A stretch of 64,000 nt of DNA from Saccharothrix sp. S26. GTDB taxonomy: Bacteria; Actinomycetota; Actinomycetes; Mycobacteriales; Pseudonocardiaceae. Below, piece after piece: positions 16,755 to 24,911 of the stretch. The DNA is taken from assembly GCF_021390395.1 (NCBI RefSeq), contig NZ_JAJUWT010000024.1, forward strand, positions 62,001-126,000, given 5' to 3'. The notes under the pieces were generated by a model. It searched no databases. It had not been told where the DNA came from and saw only the letters and a program-made list of their open reading frames with translations. The translations under genes were made by a program, and so were the position numbers. Each line of letters starts with the position of its first letter. Position 1 is the stretch's first letter.

Positions 16755-17858
16755 ATGGCGCGGTCGATGCATGTGCGACGCCCCGCGACGCTCGCCTCAC
16801 TGGCGGCGGAGCTGGGTGTTTCCCGGACAACGGTGTCCAACGCGTACAACCGTCCCGACCAGCTCTCGCCGGAGCTGCGACGCCGGGTGTTGGAGACAGC
16901 TAGACGACTCGGGTACCCGGGGCCCGACCCGGTGGCCCGTTCCCTGCGGACCAGGAAAGCGGGTGCGGTGGGCCTGCTGCTCACCGAGAACCTCTCCTAC
17001 GCGTTCCGCGACCCGGCGGCGATCGGGTTCCTGGAAGGGCTGGCGCTGGCCTGCGAGGACGCCGGGACCGGGCTGCTGCTCGTGCCGGCGAACCCCGAGC
17101 GCGAGGACGTGGCGGCCGTGCACCGGGCAGGTGTGGACGGCTTCGTCGTGTACTCGGTGCCCGACGACGACCCGCACCTGGCGGCGGTGCTGGAGCGGCC
17201 CGTGCCGACCGTCGTGTGCGACCAGCCCGACCTGGGCAACGTCGACCGCGTCGGCATCGACGACCAGGCGGCCATGCACGCGCTGGCGCAGCACCTGATC
17301 TCGTTGGGGCACCGGCGGGTCGGCGTGGTGTGCATGCGGCTGGCGCGGGACCGCAACGACGACTTCGTGACGCCGGAGCGGCAGCAGGCGGCGCACTTCC
17401 ACGTGCAGCGGTCCCGGTTGGCGGGCTTGGCGCAGGCGTTCGCGTCGGTCGGCGTGGACTGGGCGACCGTGCCGGTGGCGGAGCGGTTCGACCACACCAT
17501 GGCGTCGGGCGCGTCGGCGGCCGCGCAGGTGCTGGAGCGCGACCCGCACATCACCGCCTTGATCTGCACGTCGGACATACTGGCCCTCGGTGCGATGGCG
17601 GAGCTCCAGCGGCGCGGCCTGCGCGTGCCCGCGGACATCACCGTCACCGGCTTCGACGGCATCCGGGAAGCCGAGCAGGCCGGCCTGACCACGGTGCGCC
17701 AACCTGTCCTGGAGAAGGGCCGCGCGGCGGGCAAGCTGCTGCTCGACTCGGCCGAGCGCACCCGACCCCGTGCGGTCACCCTGTCCACCGAGCTGGTCGA
17801 GGGCACCACCGCCGCCCCACCGCGCGGCACGGCGGAGGAACGCTGGTTCGGCCCGTGA
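16755..17858 (+). CDS. LacI-family transcriptional regulator
   Basis: This 367-residue protein has the helix-turn-helix TLASLAAELGVSRTTVSNAYN (about residues 14-34) and a LacI/PurR effector domain (GAVGLLLTENLSYAFRDPAAIGFLEG, GIDDQAAMHALAQHLISLGHRRVGVV, VTGFDGIREAEQAGLTTVRQP). ATG 16755 is chosen; ATG 16767 is a possible alternative. No transporter or enzyme gene is clearly paired with it. The downstream oxidoreductase is separated by a strong terminator, so this may be a stand-alone regulator controlling genes elsewhere and itself. Confidence 0.87.
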   Translation: MARSMHVRRPATLASLAAELGVSRTTVSNAYNRPDQLSPELRRRVLETARRLGYPGPDPVARSLRTRKAGAVGLLLTENLSYAFRDPAAIGFLEGLALACEDAGTGLLLVPANPEREDVAAVHRAGVDGFVVYSVPDDDPHLAAVLERPVPTVVCDQPDLGNVDRVGIDDQAAMHALAQHLISLGHRRVGVVCMRLARDRNDDFVTPERQQAAHFHVQRSRLAGLAQAFASVGVDWATVPVAERFDHTMASGASAAAQVLERDPHITALICTSDILALGAMAELQRRGLRVPADITVTGFDGIREAEQAGLTTVRQPVLEKGRAAGKLLLDSAERTRPRAVTLSTELVEGTTAAPPRGTAEERWFGP

Positions 17859-17906
17859 CCCCCACCCCGGCCTGACCACCACCAGCCGGCAGCCGTTGAA
17901 CGCTCC

Positions 17907-17944
17907 GCAGGGGTCCCCGCCCAGGGGACCCCTGCTTTTATTTT
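17907..17944 (+). terminator. Rho-independent terminator after the second LacI gene
   Basis: A perfect 12-bp stem (GCAGGGGTCCCC at 17907-17918, GGGGACCCCTGC at 17924-17935), a 5-nt loop and then TTTTATTTT at 17936-17944. This is the most canonical terminator in the window. Confidence 0.93.
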
Positions 17945-18035
17945 GCCGGCGGGCACCGACAATTCCGGGCGGTCCGCTGCCCGCCACCGCGTTCCACCAG
18001 GTGGACCGGCCGCGCCGGAGGGCGACAATCGAGGG

Positions 18036-19070
18036 GTGCCGCCACCTTCCGAGCCGTTGCGCAAGCTGGGTTTCCTGACCATCGGCCTGTTCGACGAGGC
18101 CGACCCCGCCCGCGGGCACGAGTCGACGTTGCGGGTGATCGAGCTCGGCGAGCGGCTGGGGTTCGACAGCGCCTGGGTGCGCCACCGCCACCTCCAGTTC
18201 GGCATCTCCTCGCCGGTCGCCGTGCTGGCCGCCGCGACCCAGCGGACCAGCCGCATCGAGCTGGGCACCGCCGTCATCCCGCTGGGCTGGGAGAACCCGC
18301 TGCGCCTGGCCGAGGACCTGGCCACGGTCGACGTGCTGTCCGGCGGGCGGCTCAACCCCGGGGTCAGCGCCGGGCCGCCGATGGGCTTCGACCGGGTCCG
18401 GGAGGCCCTCTACCCGGACACCGCGGACGCCGAGGACTTCGGCCACCGGCGCGTGGCACGGCTGCTCGCCCACGTGCGCGGCGAGCCCGTGACCGACTTC
18501 CGCGGCACGGAGGGCATCGAGGTCTTCTCCGACCGCGTCCAGCCGCACTCCCCCGGCCTGGCCGACCGCCTCTGGTACGGCGCGGGCAGCCTGGCCTCGG
18601 CCCGCTGGGCGGGCGAGCACGGGATGAACCTGCTCGTCAGCAGCGTCGTGAAGGCCGAGGGCCGCACGGGTTTCGCCGACATCCAGCGCGAGCACATCAG
18701 GGCGTTCCGCGCCGCCCACCCCGACGGCGTGCGCGCCCGCGTCTCCCAGGGCCTCGTCGTCATCCCGACCGACTCGGCCACCGCCGGGCAGCGCGCGAAG
18801 TACCACGACTACGCGGCCGCGCGCCTGCCCCGCACCGCCGAGCCGCAGGGCCCGGCCGGGCTGCTGTTCTCCCCCGACTTCGTCGGCACCTCCGGGCAGA
18901 TCGCCGAGCGCCTGCACGACCACGCCGCCTTCCGCGAGGTCGACGAGGTGGCGTTCGCGCTGCCGTTCACCTTCGAGCACGACGACTACGTGCAGATCCT
19001 CACCGACATCGCCACCGCGCTGGGTCCCGCGCTCGGGTGGCGGGCCCAAGCGCCGGTGGGCCTCACGTGA
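18036..19070 (+). CDS. LLM-class flavin-dependent oxidoreductase (luciferase-like)
   Basis: This 344-residue protein has the bacterial luciferase-like TIM-barrel pattern: LGFLTIGLFDEAD at the start, TLRVIELGERLGFDSAWVRHRHL, SPVAVLAAATQRTSRIELGTAVIPL, EDLATVDVLSGGRLNPGVSAG, and VGTSGQIAERLHDH near the end. Members use FMN or F420. GTG 18036 is used; GGAGGG is 13 bp upstream. The stop lies 8 bp inside the end of the convergent membrane-protein gene. Substrate is unknown. Confidence 0.83.
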   Translation: MPPPSEPLRKLGFLTIGLFDEADPARGHESTLRVIELGERLGFDSAWVRHRHLQFGISSPVAVLAAATQRTSRIELGTAVIPLGWENPLRLAEDLATVDVLSGGRLNPGVSAGPPMGFDRVREALYPDTADAEDFGHRRVARLLAHVRGEPVTDFRGTEGIEVFSDRVQPHSPGLADRLWYGAGSLASARWAGEHGMNLLVSSVVKAEGRTGFADIQREHIRAFRAAHPDGVRARVSQGLVVIPTDSATAGQRAKYHDYAAARLPRTAEPQGPAGLLFSPDFVGTSGQIAERLHDHAAFREVDEVAFALPFTFEHDDYVQILTDIATALGPALGWRAQAPVGLT

Positions 19071-19722
19071 CGCGGAAGATCACCGGGTTGCTCGCCTTGC
19101 CCGCCACGACCGCGGTGAGCAGGTAGTCGCCCGCGCCCAGCCGGGAGTGCTTGCGGCAGCCCGGTTCGGACGTGCTGCCCGCCCACTGCAGGCTGTAGGT
19201 GAACCGCTCGCCCGGCCGCATCACGCGCACCTCGGAGCCCTCGGTGGCGAAGCAGTCGTTGCTCGACCACAGCCGGGTGGCGCCGTCCGCGCTCGTCACG
19301 ACCAGCTCGCGCACGTGCCGCCCGATCTCCTTCGCGCACGGCAGCGGCCCGGTGTTGGACACGGCGATGGTGAAGCGGACGGGCTGGCCGGCGGGCGTCG
19401 ACGGCTCGCCCACCTCCGCCGCCACGGCCACCTGGGCGTCCTCGCACGGCGGCGGCGGACCCGGCGGCAGGGTCGGCGACGGCGTCACGACGGGGCTGGG
19501 CGCCGGGGGCGGCGTGGTCACCGACGACGGGGCGACCACCGGCGTGGCGGCCGGCTCCGGCGGGCTGGACGGCCGCACGACCACCGGCGCCGGGTCGCCG
19601 CGGCCGATCAGCGCGCCCACCGCCCACACCACACCGACCAGCGCGACCAGCGACCCGGCGACGGCGAGCGCGCGGCGCCGCCAGTACACCGACCGCATGT
19701 GCGGACCTGTGTGCTCGGTCAC
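19063..19722 (-). CDS. Membrane-anchored secreted protein of unknown function
   Basis: This 219-residue protein has a short basic N-terminus, one hydrophobic segment (ALAVAGSLVALVGVVWAVGALIG), a Pro/Thr/Ser-rich linker of about 60 residues, and an extracellular beta-rich domain with four cysteines (CEDAQVAV, LPCAKE, NDCFAT, GCRKH) likely forming disulfides. The gene sits beside canB, where M. tuberculosis also has a conserved membrane protein gene (Rv3587c, from memory), so it is probably an orthologue. GTG 19722 is favoured; ATG 19698 is possible. Function unknown. Confidence 0.75.
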   Translation of the reverse strand: MTEHTGPHMRSVYWRRRALAVAGSLVALVGVVWAVGALIGRGDPAPVVVRPSSPPEPAATPVVAPSSVTTPPPAPSPVVTPSPTLPPGPPPPCEDAQVAVAAEVGEPSTPAGQPVRFTIAVSNTGPLPCAKEIGRHVRELVVTSADGATRLWSSNDCFATEGSEVRVMRPGERFTYSLQWAGSTSEPGCRKHSRLGAGDYLLTAVVAGKASNPVIFRVT

Positions 19723-19866
19723 GCGGTCGAAAGTAGCCGGGTCGCGTGGAATTGCCGGGTAAGGCATCGGTCACCCGATGTGGTGAACGTGAGGTTGGCC
19801 CGATCCGCTTGCCCGCCATGCGGGACGCGGGTTCCAATCCGGGAGACACCGACGAGAGGGTGTGCG

Positions 19867-20358
19867 ATGACCGCGATCGACGAGCTGCTCCGCCGCAACG
19901 CCGAGCTGGGCGACATCGTCCCCGGCGACCGGTCCACGCCGAAGCCCTCGATGCAGGTGACCATCCTGACGTGCATGGACTCCCGGATCCGGGTGTTCGA
20001 GATCTTCGGCCTCAAGCAGGGCGAGGCGCACGTGCTGCGCAACGCGGGCGGCGTGGTCACCGACGACATGATCCGCTCGCTGGCGCTGAGCCAGCGCAAG
20101 CTCGGCACCCGCGAGGTGCTGCTGGTGCACCACACGGACTGCGGCCTCCAGCTGGTCACCGAGGACGACTTCAAGGACGAGCTGGAACGCGACTCCGGCC
20201 TGCGCCCGACGTGGTCGGTGGAGGCGTTCCGCGAGGTGAAGGACAGCGTGCGCGGGTCGGTGAACCGGGTCCGGCGCAGCGCCTTCCTGCCGCACCGCGA
20301 CACCGTGCGCGGCTTCGTCTACGACGTGCGCACGGGCGTGCTGACCGAGGTCGTCTGA
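19867..20358 (+). CDS. canB: Beta-class carbonic anhydrase
   Basis: This 163-residue protein starts at ATG 19867, with GAGAGGG just upstream. It carries the beta-carbonic anhydrase zinc site: C36-x-D38-x-R40 in CMDSR, then H89-x2-C92 in HHTDCG, plus LRNAGG. It interconverts CO2 and bicarbonate in the cytoplasm. The length fits the short type II beta-CAs of actinobacteria (CanA/Rv1284-like), although the position next to mutY matches CanB (Rv3588c), so the symbol is tentative. Confidence 0.88.
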   Translation: MTAIDELLRRNAELGDIVPGDRSTPKPSMQVTILTCMDSRIRVFEIFGLKQGEAHVLRNAGGVVTDDMIRSLALSQRKLGTREVLLVHHTDCGLQLVTEDDFKDELERDSGLRPTWSVEAFREVKDSVRGSVNRVRRSAFLPHRDTVRGFVYDVRTGVLTEVV

Positions 20359-20396
20359 CCGGTCGGCGGACCGGCCGTGGGAGACTGTGCGGCGCT

Positions 20397-21266
20397 ATGA
20401 GCCTGGACGCCGAGCTCCTCCTCGACTGGTTCGCCGACACCGCCCGCGACCTGCCCTGGCGACGGCCGGAGTGCACGGCCTGGGGCGTGCTGGTCAGCGA
20501 GATCATGCTGCAACAGACCCCGGTGGCCCGGGTCGAACCGATCTGGCACGAGTGGCTGGCCCGCTGGCCCACGCCGTCGGCGATGGCCAAGGCGAGCCAG
20601 GGCGAGGTGCTGCGGGCCTGGGGCAAGCTCGGCTACCCGCGCCGCGCGCTGCGCCTGCACGCCGCCGCGCAGGCCATCGCCGAGCACCACGGCGACGTCG
20701 TCCCGAGCGACGTGGACACCCTGCTCGCGCTGCCCGGCATCGGCGCGTACACCGCGCGGGCGGTGGCGGCGTTCGCCTACGGGCGGAAGTGCCCGGTGGT
20801 CGACACGAACGTGCGCCGGGTCGTGGCACGGGCCGTGCACGGCGCGGGTGACGCGGGCCCGCCGTCCACCACCAAGGACCTCAAGGACGTCGAAGCGCTG
20901 CTGCCCGACGAGCACGCCGCCGTCTACTCGGCCGCGCTGATGGAGCTGGGCGCCCTGGTCTGCACGGCCCGCGCGCCCAAGTGCGCCGACTGCCCGGTGT
21001 TCGACGCGTGCGCGTGGCAGCGGGCGGGCCGCCCGGCCTACGACGGCCCGGCCAAGGCGGTGCAGAAGTTCGCGGGCACCGACCGGCAGGTGCGCGGCCT
21101 GCTGCTGGACGTGCTGCGCGGCACCAGCGAGCCGGTGGCGAAGGCCCGGCTGGACGTGGTCTGGTCGGACGCGGGCCAGCGGGACCGCTGCCTGCACTCG
21201 CTGCTGGTCGACGGCCTGGTCGAGCAGACCGACGCGGGCCTGTTCGCGCTGCCCGGGGAGCACTGA
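20397..21266 (+). CDS. mutY: A/G-specific adenine DNA glycosylase
   Basis: This 289-residue protein removes adenine mispaired with 8-oxoguanine. It has E35 in SEIMLQQTPVARV, the helix-hairpin-helix LPGIGAYTARAV (112-123), catalytic D136 in VVDTNVRRV, and a 4Fe-4S cluster set C189-x6-C196-x2-C199-x5-C205. The NUDIX-like C-terminal domain that reads 8-oxoG in E. coli MutY is missing or very reduced, as in other actinobacterial MutY. It starts 38 bp after canB and ends 2 bp before the 2H phosphoesterase gene. Confidence 0.92.
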   Translation: MSLDAELLLDWFADTARDLPWRRPECTAWGVLVSEIMLQQTPVARVEPIWHEWLARWPTPSAMAKASQGEVLRAWGKLGYPRRALRLHAAAQAIAEHHGDVVPSDVDTLLALPGIGAYTARAVAAFAYGRKCPVVDTNVRRVVARAVHGAGDAGPPSTTKDLKDVEALLPDEHAAVYSAALMELGALVCTARAPKCADCPVFDACAWQRAGRPAYDGPAKAVQKFAGTDRQVRGLLLDVLRGTSEPVAKARLDVVWSDAGQRDRCLHSLLVDGLVEQTDAGLFALPGEH

Positions 21267-21268
21267 CC

Positions 21269-21766
21269 GTGCACGCCCTGGTGGTGTTCTTCGACGCCGA
21301 GGCCGAGCAGGCCGTGCGGTCGCTGTGGCGGCGGATCGGCGCGCGGTCCGAGCTGCCGCCGCACCTGACCTACGCGGCGGCGGGCGCGATCGGGCCGAAG
21401 GTGCGGGCCGAGCTGCGCGACGAGCTGTCCCGGCTGTGGGTGCCCGACGTCTGGCTGCACACGCTCAGCGCCACGGAGAACGCCCTCCAGCTCGGCGCGG
21501 TGGTGGACGCCGAGCTGCTGGCGGTGCACTCGGCCGTGCACGACGTCCTGGCGGGCCGCGTCAAGCACCCCAACGCCCAGCACCTGCCGGGCAACTGGGT
21601 GCCGCACTGCCCGCTGCTCACCGGCGAGGACGCGGAGGTGAAGGCGGCGTTCGCCGAGCTGCACCCGATCACGCCGATCCGCGCCAAGACCCGCGAGATG
21701 GCGATCGTGGACACTCAGACCGGGTCGATCGACCCGCTCAGGAACGCCTCCACCGCGCCCCGGTAG
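21269..21766 (+). CDS. 2H phosphoesterase / 2'-5' RNA ligase family protein
   Basis: This 165-residue protein begins 2 bp after mutY at GTG 21269. The first catalytic tetrapeptide is present (PPHLTY, H32-x-T34). The second position is H113 in WVPHCPLL, where the usual Thr/Ser two residues later is Pro, so the active site is degenerate or uses another residue. 2H enzymes act on 2',3'-cyclic phosphates or 2'-5' bonds in RNA. The 3' end overlaps the convergent hydrolase gene by 52 bp. Confidence 0.75.
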   Translation: MHALVVFFDAEAEQAVRSLWRRIGARSELPPHLTYAAAGAIGPKVRAELRDELSRLWVPDVWLHTLSATENALQLGAVVDAELLAVHSAVHDVLAGRVKHPNAQHLPGNWVPHCPLLTGEDAEVKAAFAELHPITPIRAKTREMAIVDTQTGSIDPLRNASTAPR

Positions 21767-22461
21767 ACCTCCGGCGCCTCGTCGTGCACCACGTGCCCGG
21801 ACTCCGGCACGACCACGTGCGCCGCCCCGGTCCGCCGCGCCACCTCGGCCATCTGCCCGGCGCGCAGCCCGCCCCGCCCGGCCTCGACCACCAGCATCGG
21901 GCACCGGATGGCGTCCACGAAGTCCCAGTACGCCCGCTCGCCCCACTCGGAGGCGATCTCGTACAGGTCGGGCAGGTGCGCGATGAGGTGCCAGCCGTCC
22001 TCGCGCTCCTCGAACATCTCCTCCACCCGCGGCACGTCCACGACCGTCCGCACGTGCGCCAACGACTCGAACGCGGCGGGCCAGGCGTCGAAGTACCACT
22101 TCCACTCCTCGACCGAGCGGCCGCGGTTGTCCGGCACGACGTCCTCGGCGACGACCGCGCGCACCAGGTCGGGCCGGGTCGCGGCGAGCGCCCACGCGTG
22201 CAGCCCGCCCATCGAGTGCCCGATCACCACGGCGGGCGCGAGGTCGTGCCGCTCGATCACCTCCGCCGCGTCGGCCACGAAGTCCTCCGTCCGGAACGGC
22301 CCCCGCACGGGGTTGCGGCCGTGGCCGCGCGCGTCCGGCGCCACCACCCGCCCGTAGGGCTTGAGCCACTGCGCCACCGTCCACCACGTGCTCGCCCGGC
22401 TCATCAGGCCGTGGAGCAGCAGGATGCCCTGCCCCGATCCCCCGAACTCCGCAACGCTCAT
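21715..22461 (-). CDS. Alpha/beta hydrolase
   Basis: This 248-residue protein has the oxyanion motif LLLHGL, APDARGHGRN, the nucleophile elbow GHSMGG (S83), a late acid and the catalytic His in ESGHVVHDE. It is a complete serine hydrolase of the AB-hydrolase_1 type. A hydrolase gene at the same place relative to mutY is known in mycobacteria (Rv3591c, from memory). It is divergent from the M1 peptidase gene with 17 bp between the starts, so promoters must overlap coding sequence or be very compact. Confidence 0.85.
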   Translation of the reverse strand: MSVAEFGGSGQGILLLHGLMSRASTWWTVAQWLKPYGRVVAPDARGHGRNPVRGPFRTEDFVADAAEVIERHDLAPAVVIGHSMGGLHAWALAATRPDLVRAVVAEDVVPDNRGRSVEEWKWYFDAWPAAFESLAHVRTVVDVPRVEEMFEEREDGWHLIAHLPDLYEIASEWGERAYWDFVDAIRCPMLVVEAGRGGLRAGQMAEVARRTGAAHVVVPESGHVVHDEAPEVYRGAVEAFLSGSIDPV

Positions 22462-22478
22462 GCGTGCATCATGTCGGC

Positions 22479-23954
22479 ATGGCCATCAGCCCCAAGGCAC
22501 GCCCGTACCTGATCGTCGTCATCGTGGTGCTGGTGGTGGCCGGGATCGTGGTGGCGAAGCTGCCGCGCGACGAGCCGACGGCCGCCGCGCCGACGTCGAC
22601 CGGCACGACCGCGCCCCCGGTGGTGGACGCCGAGGGCGGCGACGGCGCGGGCGACGCGTACTACCCGCAGGACGGCAACACCGGCTACGACGTCGTCGGC
22701 TACGACGTGTCGGTCACCTACGACCCGGCGACGAAGCGGCTGGACGGGGTCGCGAAGATCACCGCGAAGGCCGCCGCCGACCTGTCCCGGTTCAACCTCG
22801 ACCTGTACTCGCTCAAGGTCGACGGGGTGGACGTGGGTGACCAGGGGGCTCAGTTCCGCCAGGAGGGCGACCACGAGCTGGTGATCACGCCCGCGCGTCC
22901 CCTGACCGCCGGCGAGGAGTTCACCGCCACCGTCCGGTACGGCGGGGAGCCGACCCTGTTCACCGACCGCGCGTTGGGCCGCAGCGGTTGGCAGACCTCC
23001 TCCAGCGGCGGCGCGTTCGCGGCCGGCGAGCCGCACTCGGCGACCACCTGGTTCCCGGCCAACGACACCCCGCGCGACAAGGCGTCGTTCGCGTTGACCG
23101 CCCGCGTGCCGGAAGGCTGGTCGGTGATCTCCAACGGCGTCGAGGCGGGTTCCACCACCGACGGCGGCTGGACCTCGTTCCGCTGGGTCGCCGAGCAGCC
23201 GATGGCCACCTACCTGACCACGATCGCGATCGACCGGTGGACCGTGGAGCGGTCCGCGCTGCCCGACGGCACGCCGGTCGTGGACGCCTACGCGCCCGGC
23301 GCGGAGAACGCCAGGCAGCACCAGCGGCGGCTGCCGGAGGTGCTCGGGTTCCTGGCGGAGAAGTTCGGGCCCTACCCGTTCTCCTCGGCGGGCGGGATCT
23401 TCCTGGCCGACAACATCGGCTTCTCGCTGGAGACCCAGACCCGCCCGATCTACGCCGGGTGGGCCGACCTCGACACCGTCGTGCACGAGAACGCCCACCA
23501 GTGGTTCGGCGACTCGGTGAGCCTGGAGAACTGGGCCGACATCTGCCTCAACGAGTGCTTCGCCTCCTACGCGCAGTGGCTGTGGGCCGAGGCCGAGGAG
23601 GGCGTGGACCTCGACGACCGGTACCGCGCGGAGGTGGAGCGCGTGGGCGACCGCGAGACGTACTGGGGCCGCAAGCTCTACGACATGGGCCGGGGCAACG
23701 AGTTCCGCGGCGTCTACGACAAGGGCCAGCTCGCGCTGCACGCGTTGCGCCGCCAGGTCGGCGACCCCGCGTTCGACCGGGTGCTCAAGGAGTGGGTGGC
23801 CGAGCACCGGGGCGGCAACGCGTCGTGGCCGGAGTTCGAGGCGCACGTGGAGCGGGTGTCGGGGCTGGACCTGGGCGGTTTCTTCGCCGCGTGGTTCCGG
23901 GGCGACGAGGTGCCCGCCGACGAGTTCCTCTACCCCGGCCCGCTGCGTCGGTAA
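22479..23954 (+). CDS. M1-family zinc metallopeptidase, membrane-anchored
   Basis: This 491-residue protein has one N-terminal transmembrane helix (about residues 9-28), a Thr/Pro/Ala-rich linker, the beta-sandwich domain of M1 peptidases, and a thermolysin-like domain. The zinc site is H336-E337-x2-H340 (HENAHQW) with E359 in LNECFAS, 19 residues on as expected. It lacks the large C-terminal ARM-repeat domain of full-length aminopeptidase N. It likely trims peptides outside the membrane. ATG 22479 is preferred over GTG 22464. Confidence 0.88.
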   Translation: MAISPKARPYLIVVIVVLVVAGIVVAKLPRDEPTAAAPTSTGTTAPPVVDAEGGDGAGDAYYPQDGNTGYDVVGYDVSVTYDPATKRLDGVAKITAKAAADLSRFNLDLYSLKVDGVDVGDQGAQFRQEGDHELVITPARPLTAGEEFTATVRYGGEPTLFTDRALGRSGWQTSSSGGAFAAGEPHSATTWFPANDTPRDKASFALTARVPEGWSVISNGVEAGSTTDGGWTSFRWVAEQPMATYLTTIAIDRWTVERSALPDGTPVVDAYAPGAENARQHQRRLPEVLGFLAEKFGPYPFSSAGGIFLADNIGFSLETQTRPIYAGWADLDTVVHENAHQWFGDSVSLENWADICLNECFASYAQWLWAEAEEGVDLDDRYRAEVERVGDRETYWGRKLYDMGRGNEFRGVYDKGQLALHALRRQVGDPAFDRVLKEWVAEHRGGNASWPEFEAHVERVSGLDLGGFFAAWFRGDEVPADEFLYPGPLRR

Positions 23955-23971
23955 CTGGCTACAGTGGTTAC
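23951..23971. promoter_or_regulatory. Repeat-type operator before the ABATE/CGNR gene
   Basis: ACTGGCTAC and AGTGGTTAC are two 9-bp direct repeats in a row, and the outer bases GTAAC/GTTAC also form an inverted pair. The block ends right at the GTG start at 23972. It is likely an autoregulatory site; this is inference from position and symmetry. Confidence 0.45.
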
Positions 23972-24583
23972 GTGGCCACGTGGACGAGGACGCTGACCCG
24001 CCCGGACGGGCAGAGCTTCCGCTTCGACCCCGGCAGCTTCGCGATGGAACTGCTGGTCAGCGGCGGTCCGGGCGAGCTGGGCGTGTTCGAGCAGCTGCAC
24101 GCGCCGCACGACCTGGCGGCGTGGCTGGCCGACTCCCGCCTGGCCGCGACCGCGCCGTTCACCGCGGCCGACGTGCGCGTCACCGAAGCCGAGCTGGACG
24201 CGGTGAAACGGCTGCGTGACGCGTTCTGGCGGGTCGCGCGGGCCATGGCGCGCGGCGCCGACCTGCCGGCCGCCGACCTCGACGTGCTCAACGCGGCCAC
24301 CGCCGAGACGCCGCGGCCGGTCGTCGACCCGCGGACGCGCACGTTGACCTGGGCCAAGCCCATCACCGGCGGGCAGGTGCTGGGCGCGGCGGCCCGTGAC
24401 GCGGTCGAGCTGGTGGCCGGCGGCGGCGTGCGCGAGTGCTCCGGGTCGAACTGCCAACTGCTGTTCGTGGACGCCTCCCGGTCGGGCAACCGCCGCTGGT
24501 GCTCGATGGAGCGCTGCGGCAACCGCCACAAGGTCCGCGCCCACCGGGCCCGCCACGAGACGCGAACCGGCGAAGCGCAGTAA
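23972..24583 (+). CDS. ABATE/CGNR zinc-finger transcription regulator
   Basis: This 203-residue protein has an N-terminal ABATE-type helical domain (binds a small-molecule effector) and a C-terminal CGNR zinc finger: CSGSNCQLLFVD, then RRWCSMERCGNRHKVRAHR. The four cysteines and the CGNR signature are intact. Such proteins are predicted stress-linked transcription factors in actinobacteria. The GTG start overlaps the end of a repeat-type operator (23951-23971). It lies 17 bp after the M1 peptidase gene. Confidence 0.85.
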   Translation: MATWTRTLTRPDGQSFRFDPGSFAMELLVSGGPGELGVFEQLHAPHDLAAWLADSRLAATAPFTAADVRVTEAELDAVKRLRDAFWRVARAMARGADLPAADLDVLNAATAETPRPVVDPRTRTLTWAKPITGGQVLGAAARDAVELVAGGGVRECSGSNCQLLFVDASRSGNRRWCSMERCGNRHKVRAHRARHETRTGEAQ

Positions 24584-24592
24584 CGTCGGGGC

Positions 24593-24901
24593 ATGGCGGT
24601 TGTGAAGATCAATGCGATCCACGTGCCCGACGGCTCGGGCCCGGAGCTGGAGAAGCGGTTCGCCGCGCGGCTCGGCGCGGTCGACTCCGAACCCGGTTTC
24701 CTCGGCTTCCAGCTCCTGCGGCCGGTCAAGGGCGACGACCGGTACTTCGTGGTGACGCAGTGGGAGTCCGAGGAGGACTTCCAGAACTGGATGGGCGGCC
24801 GGGCCAAGGAAGCGCACTCGGGCGAGCGGGCCAAGCCCGTCGGCACCGGGTCGGACCTGCTGGAGTTCGAGGTCGTGCTCAGCTCCGAGCCGAAGAAGTG
24901 A
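24593..24901 (+). CDS. mhuD: MhuD-like heme-degrading monooxygenase
   Basis: This 102-residue dimeric ferredoxin-like (ABM) protein has an N-terminus VVKINAI...PELEKRFAAR and segments PGFLGFQLLRPVKG and FVVTQWES that closely follow M. tuberculosis MhuD as I recall it. The residues known for MhuD are at identical positions: N7, W66 and the heme ligand H75. MhuD opens the heme ring to mycobilin and releases iron without CO. The gene lies 9 bp after the ABATE regulator gene and 5.6 kb from an iron-box-controlled locus. No iron box was seen directly in front of it. Confidence 0.87.
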   Translation: MAVVKINAIHVPDGSGPELEKRFAARLGAVDSEPGFLGFQLLRPVKGDDRYFVVTQWESEEDFQNWMGGRAKEAHSGERAKPVGTGSDLLEFEVVLSSEPKK

Positions 24902-24911
24902 CCCGGCGGGG

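Noticed and set aside
19826-19850. tRNA T-loop-like sequence GGTTCCAATCC
   Set aside because: No D-arm, anticodon arm or acceptor pairing could be found around it.
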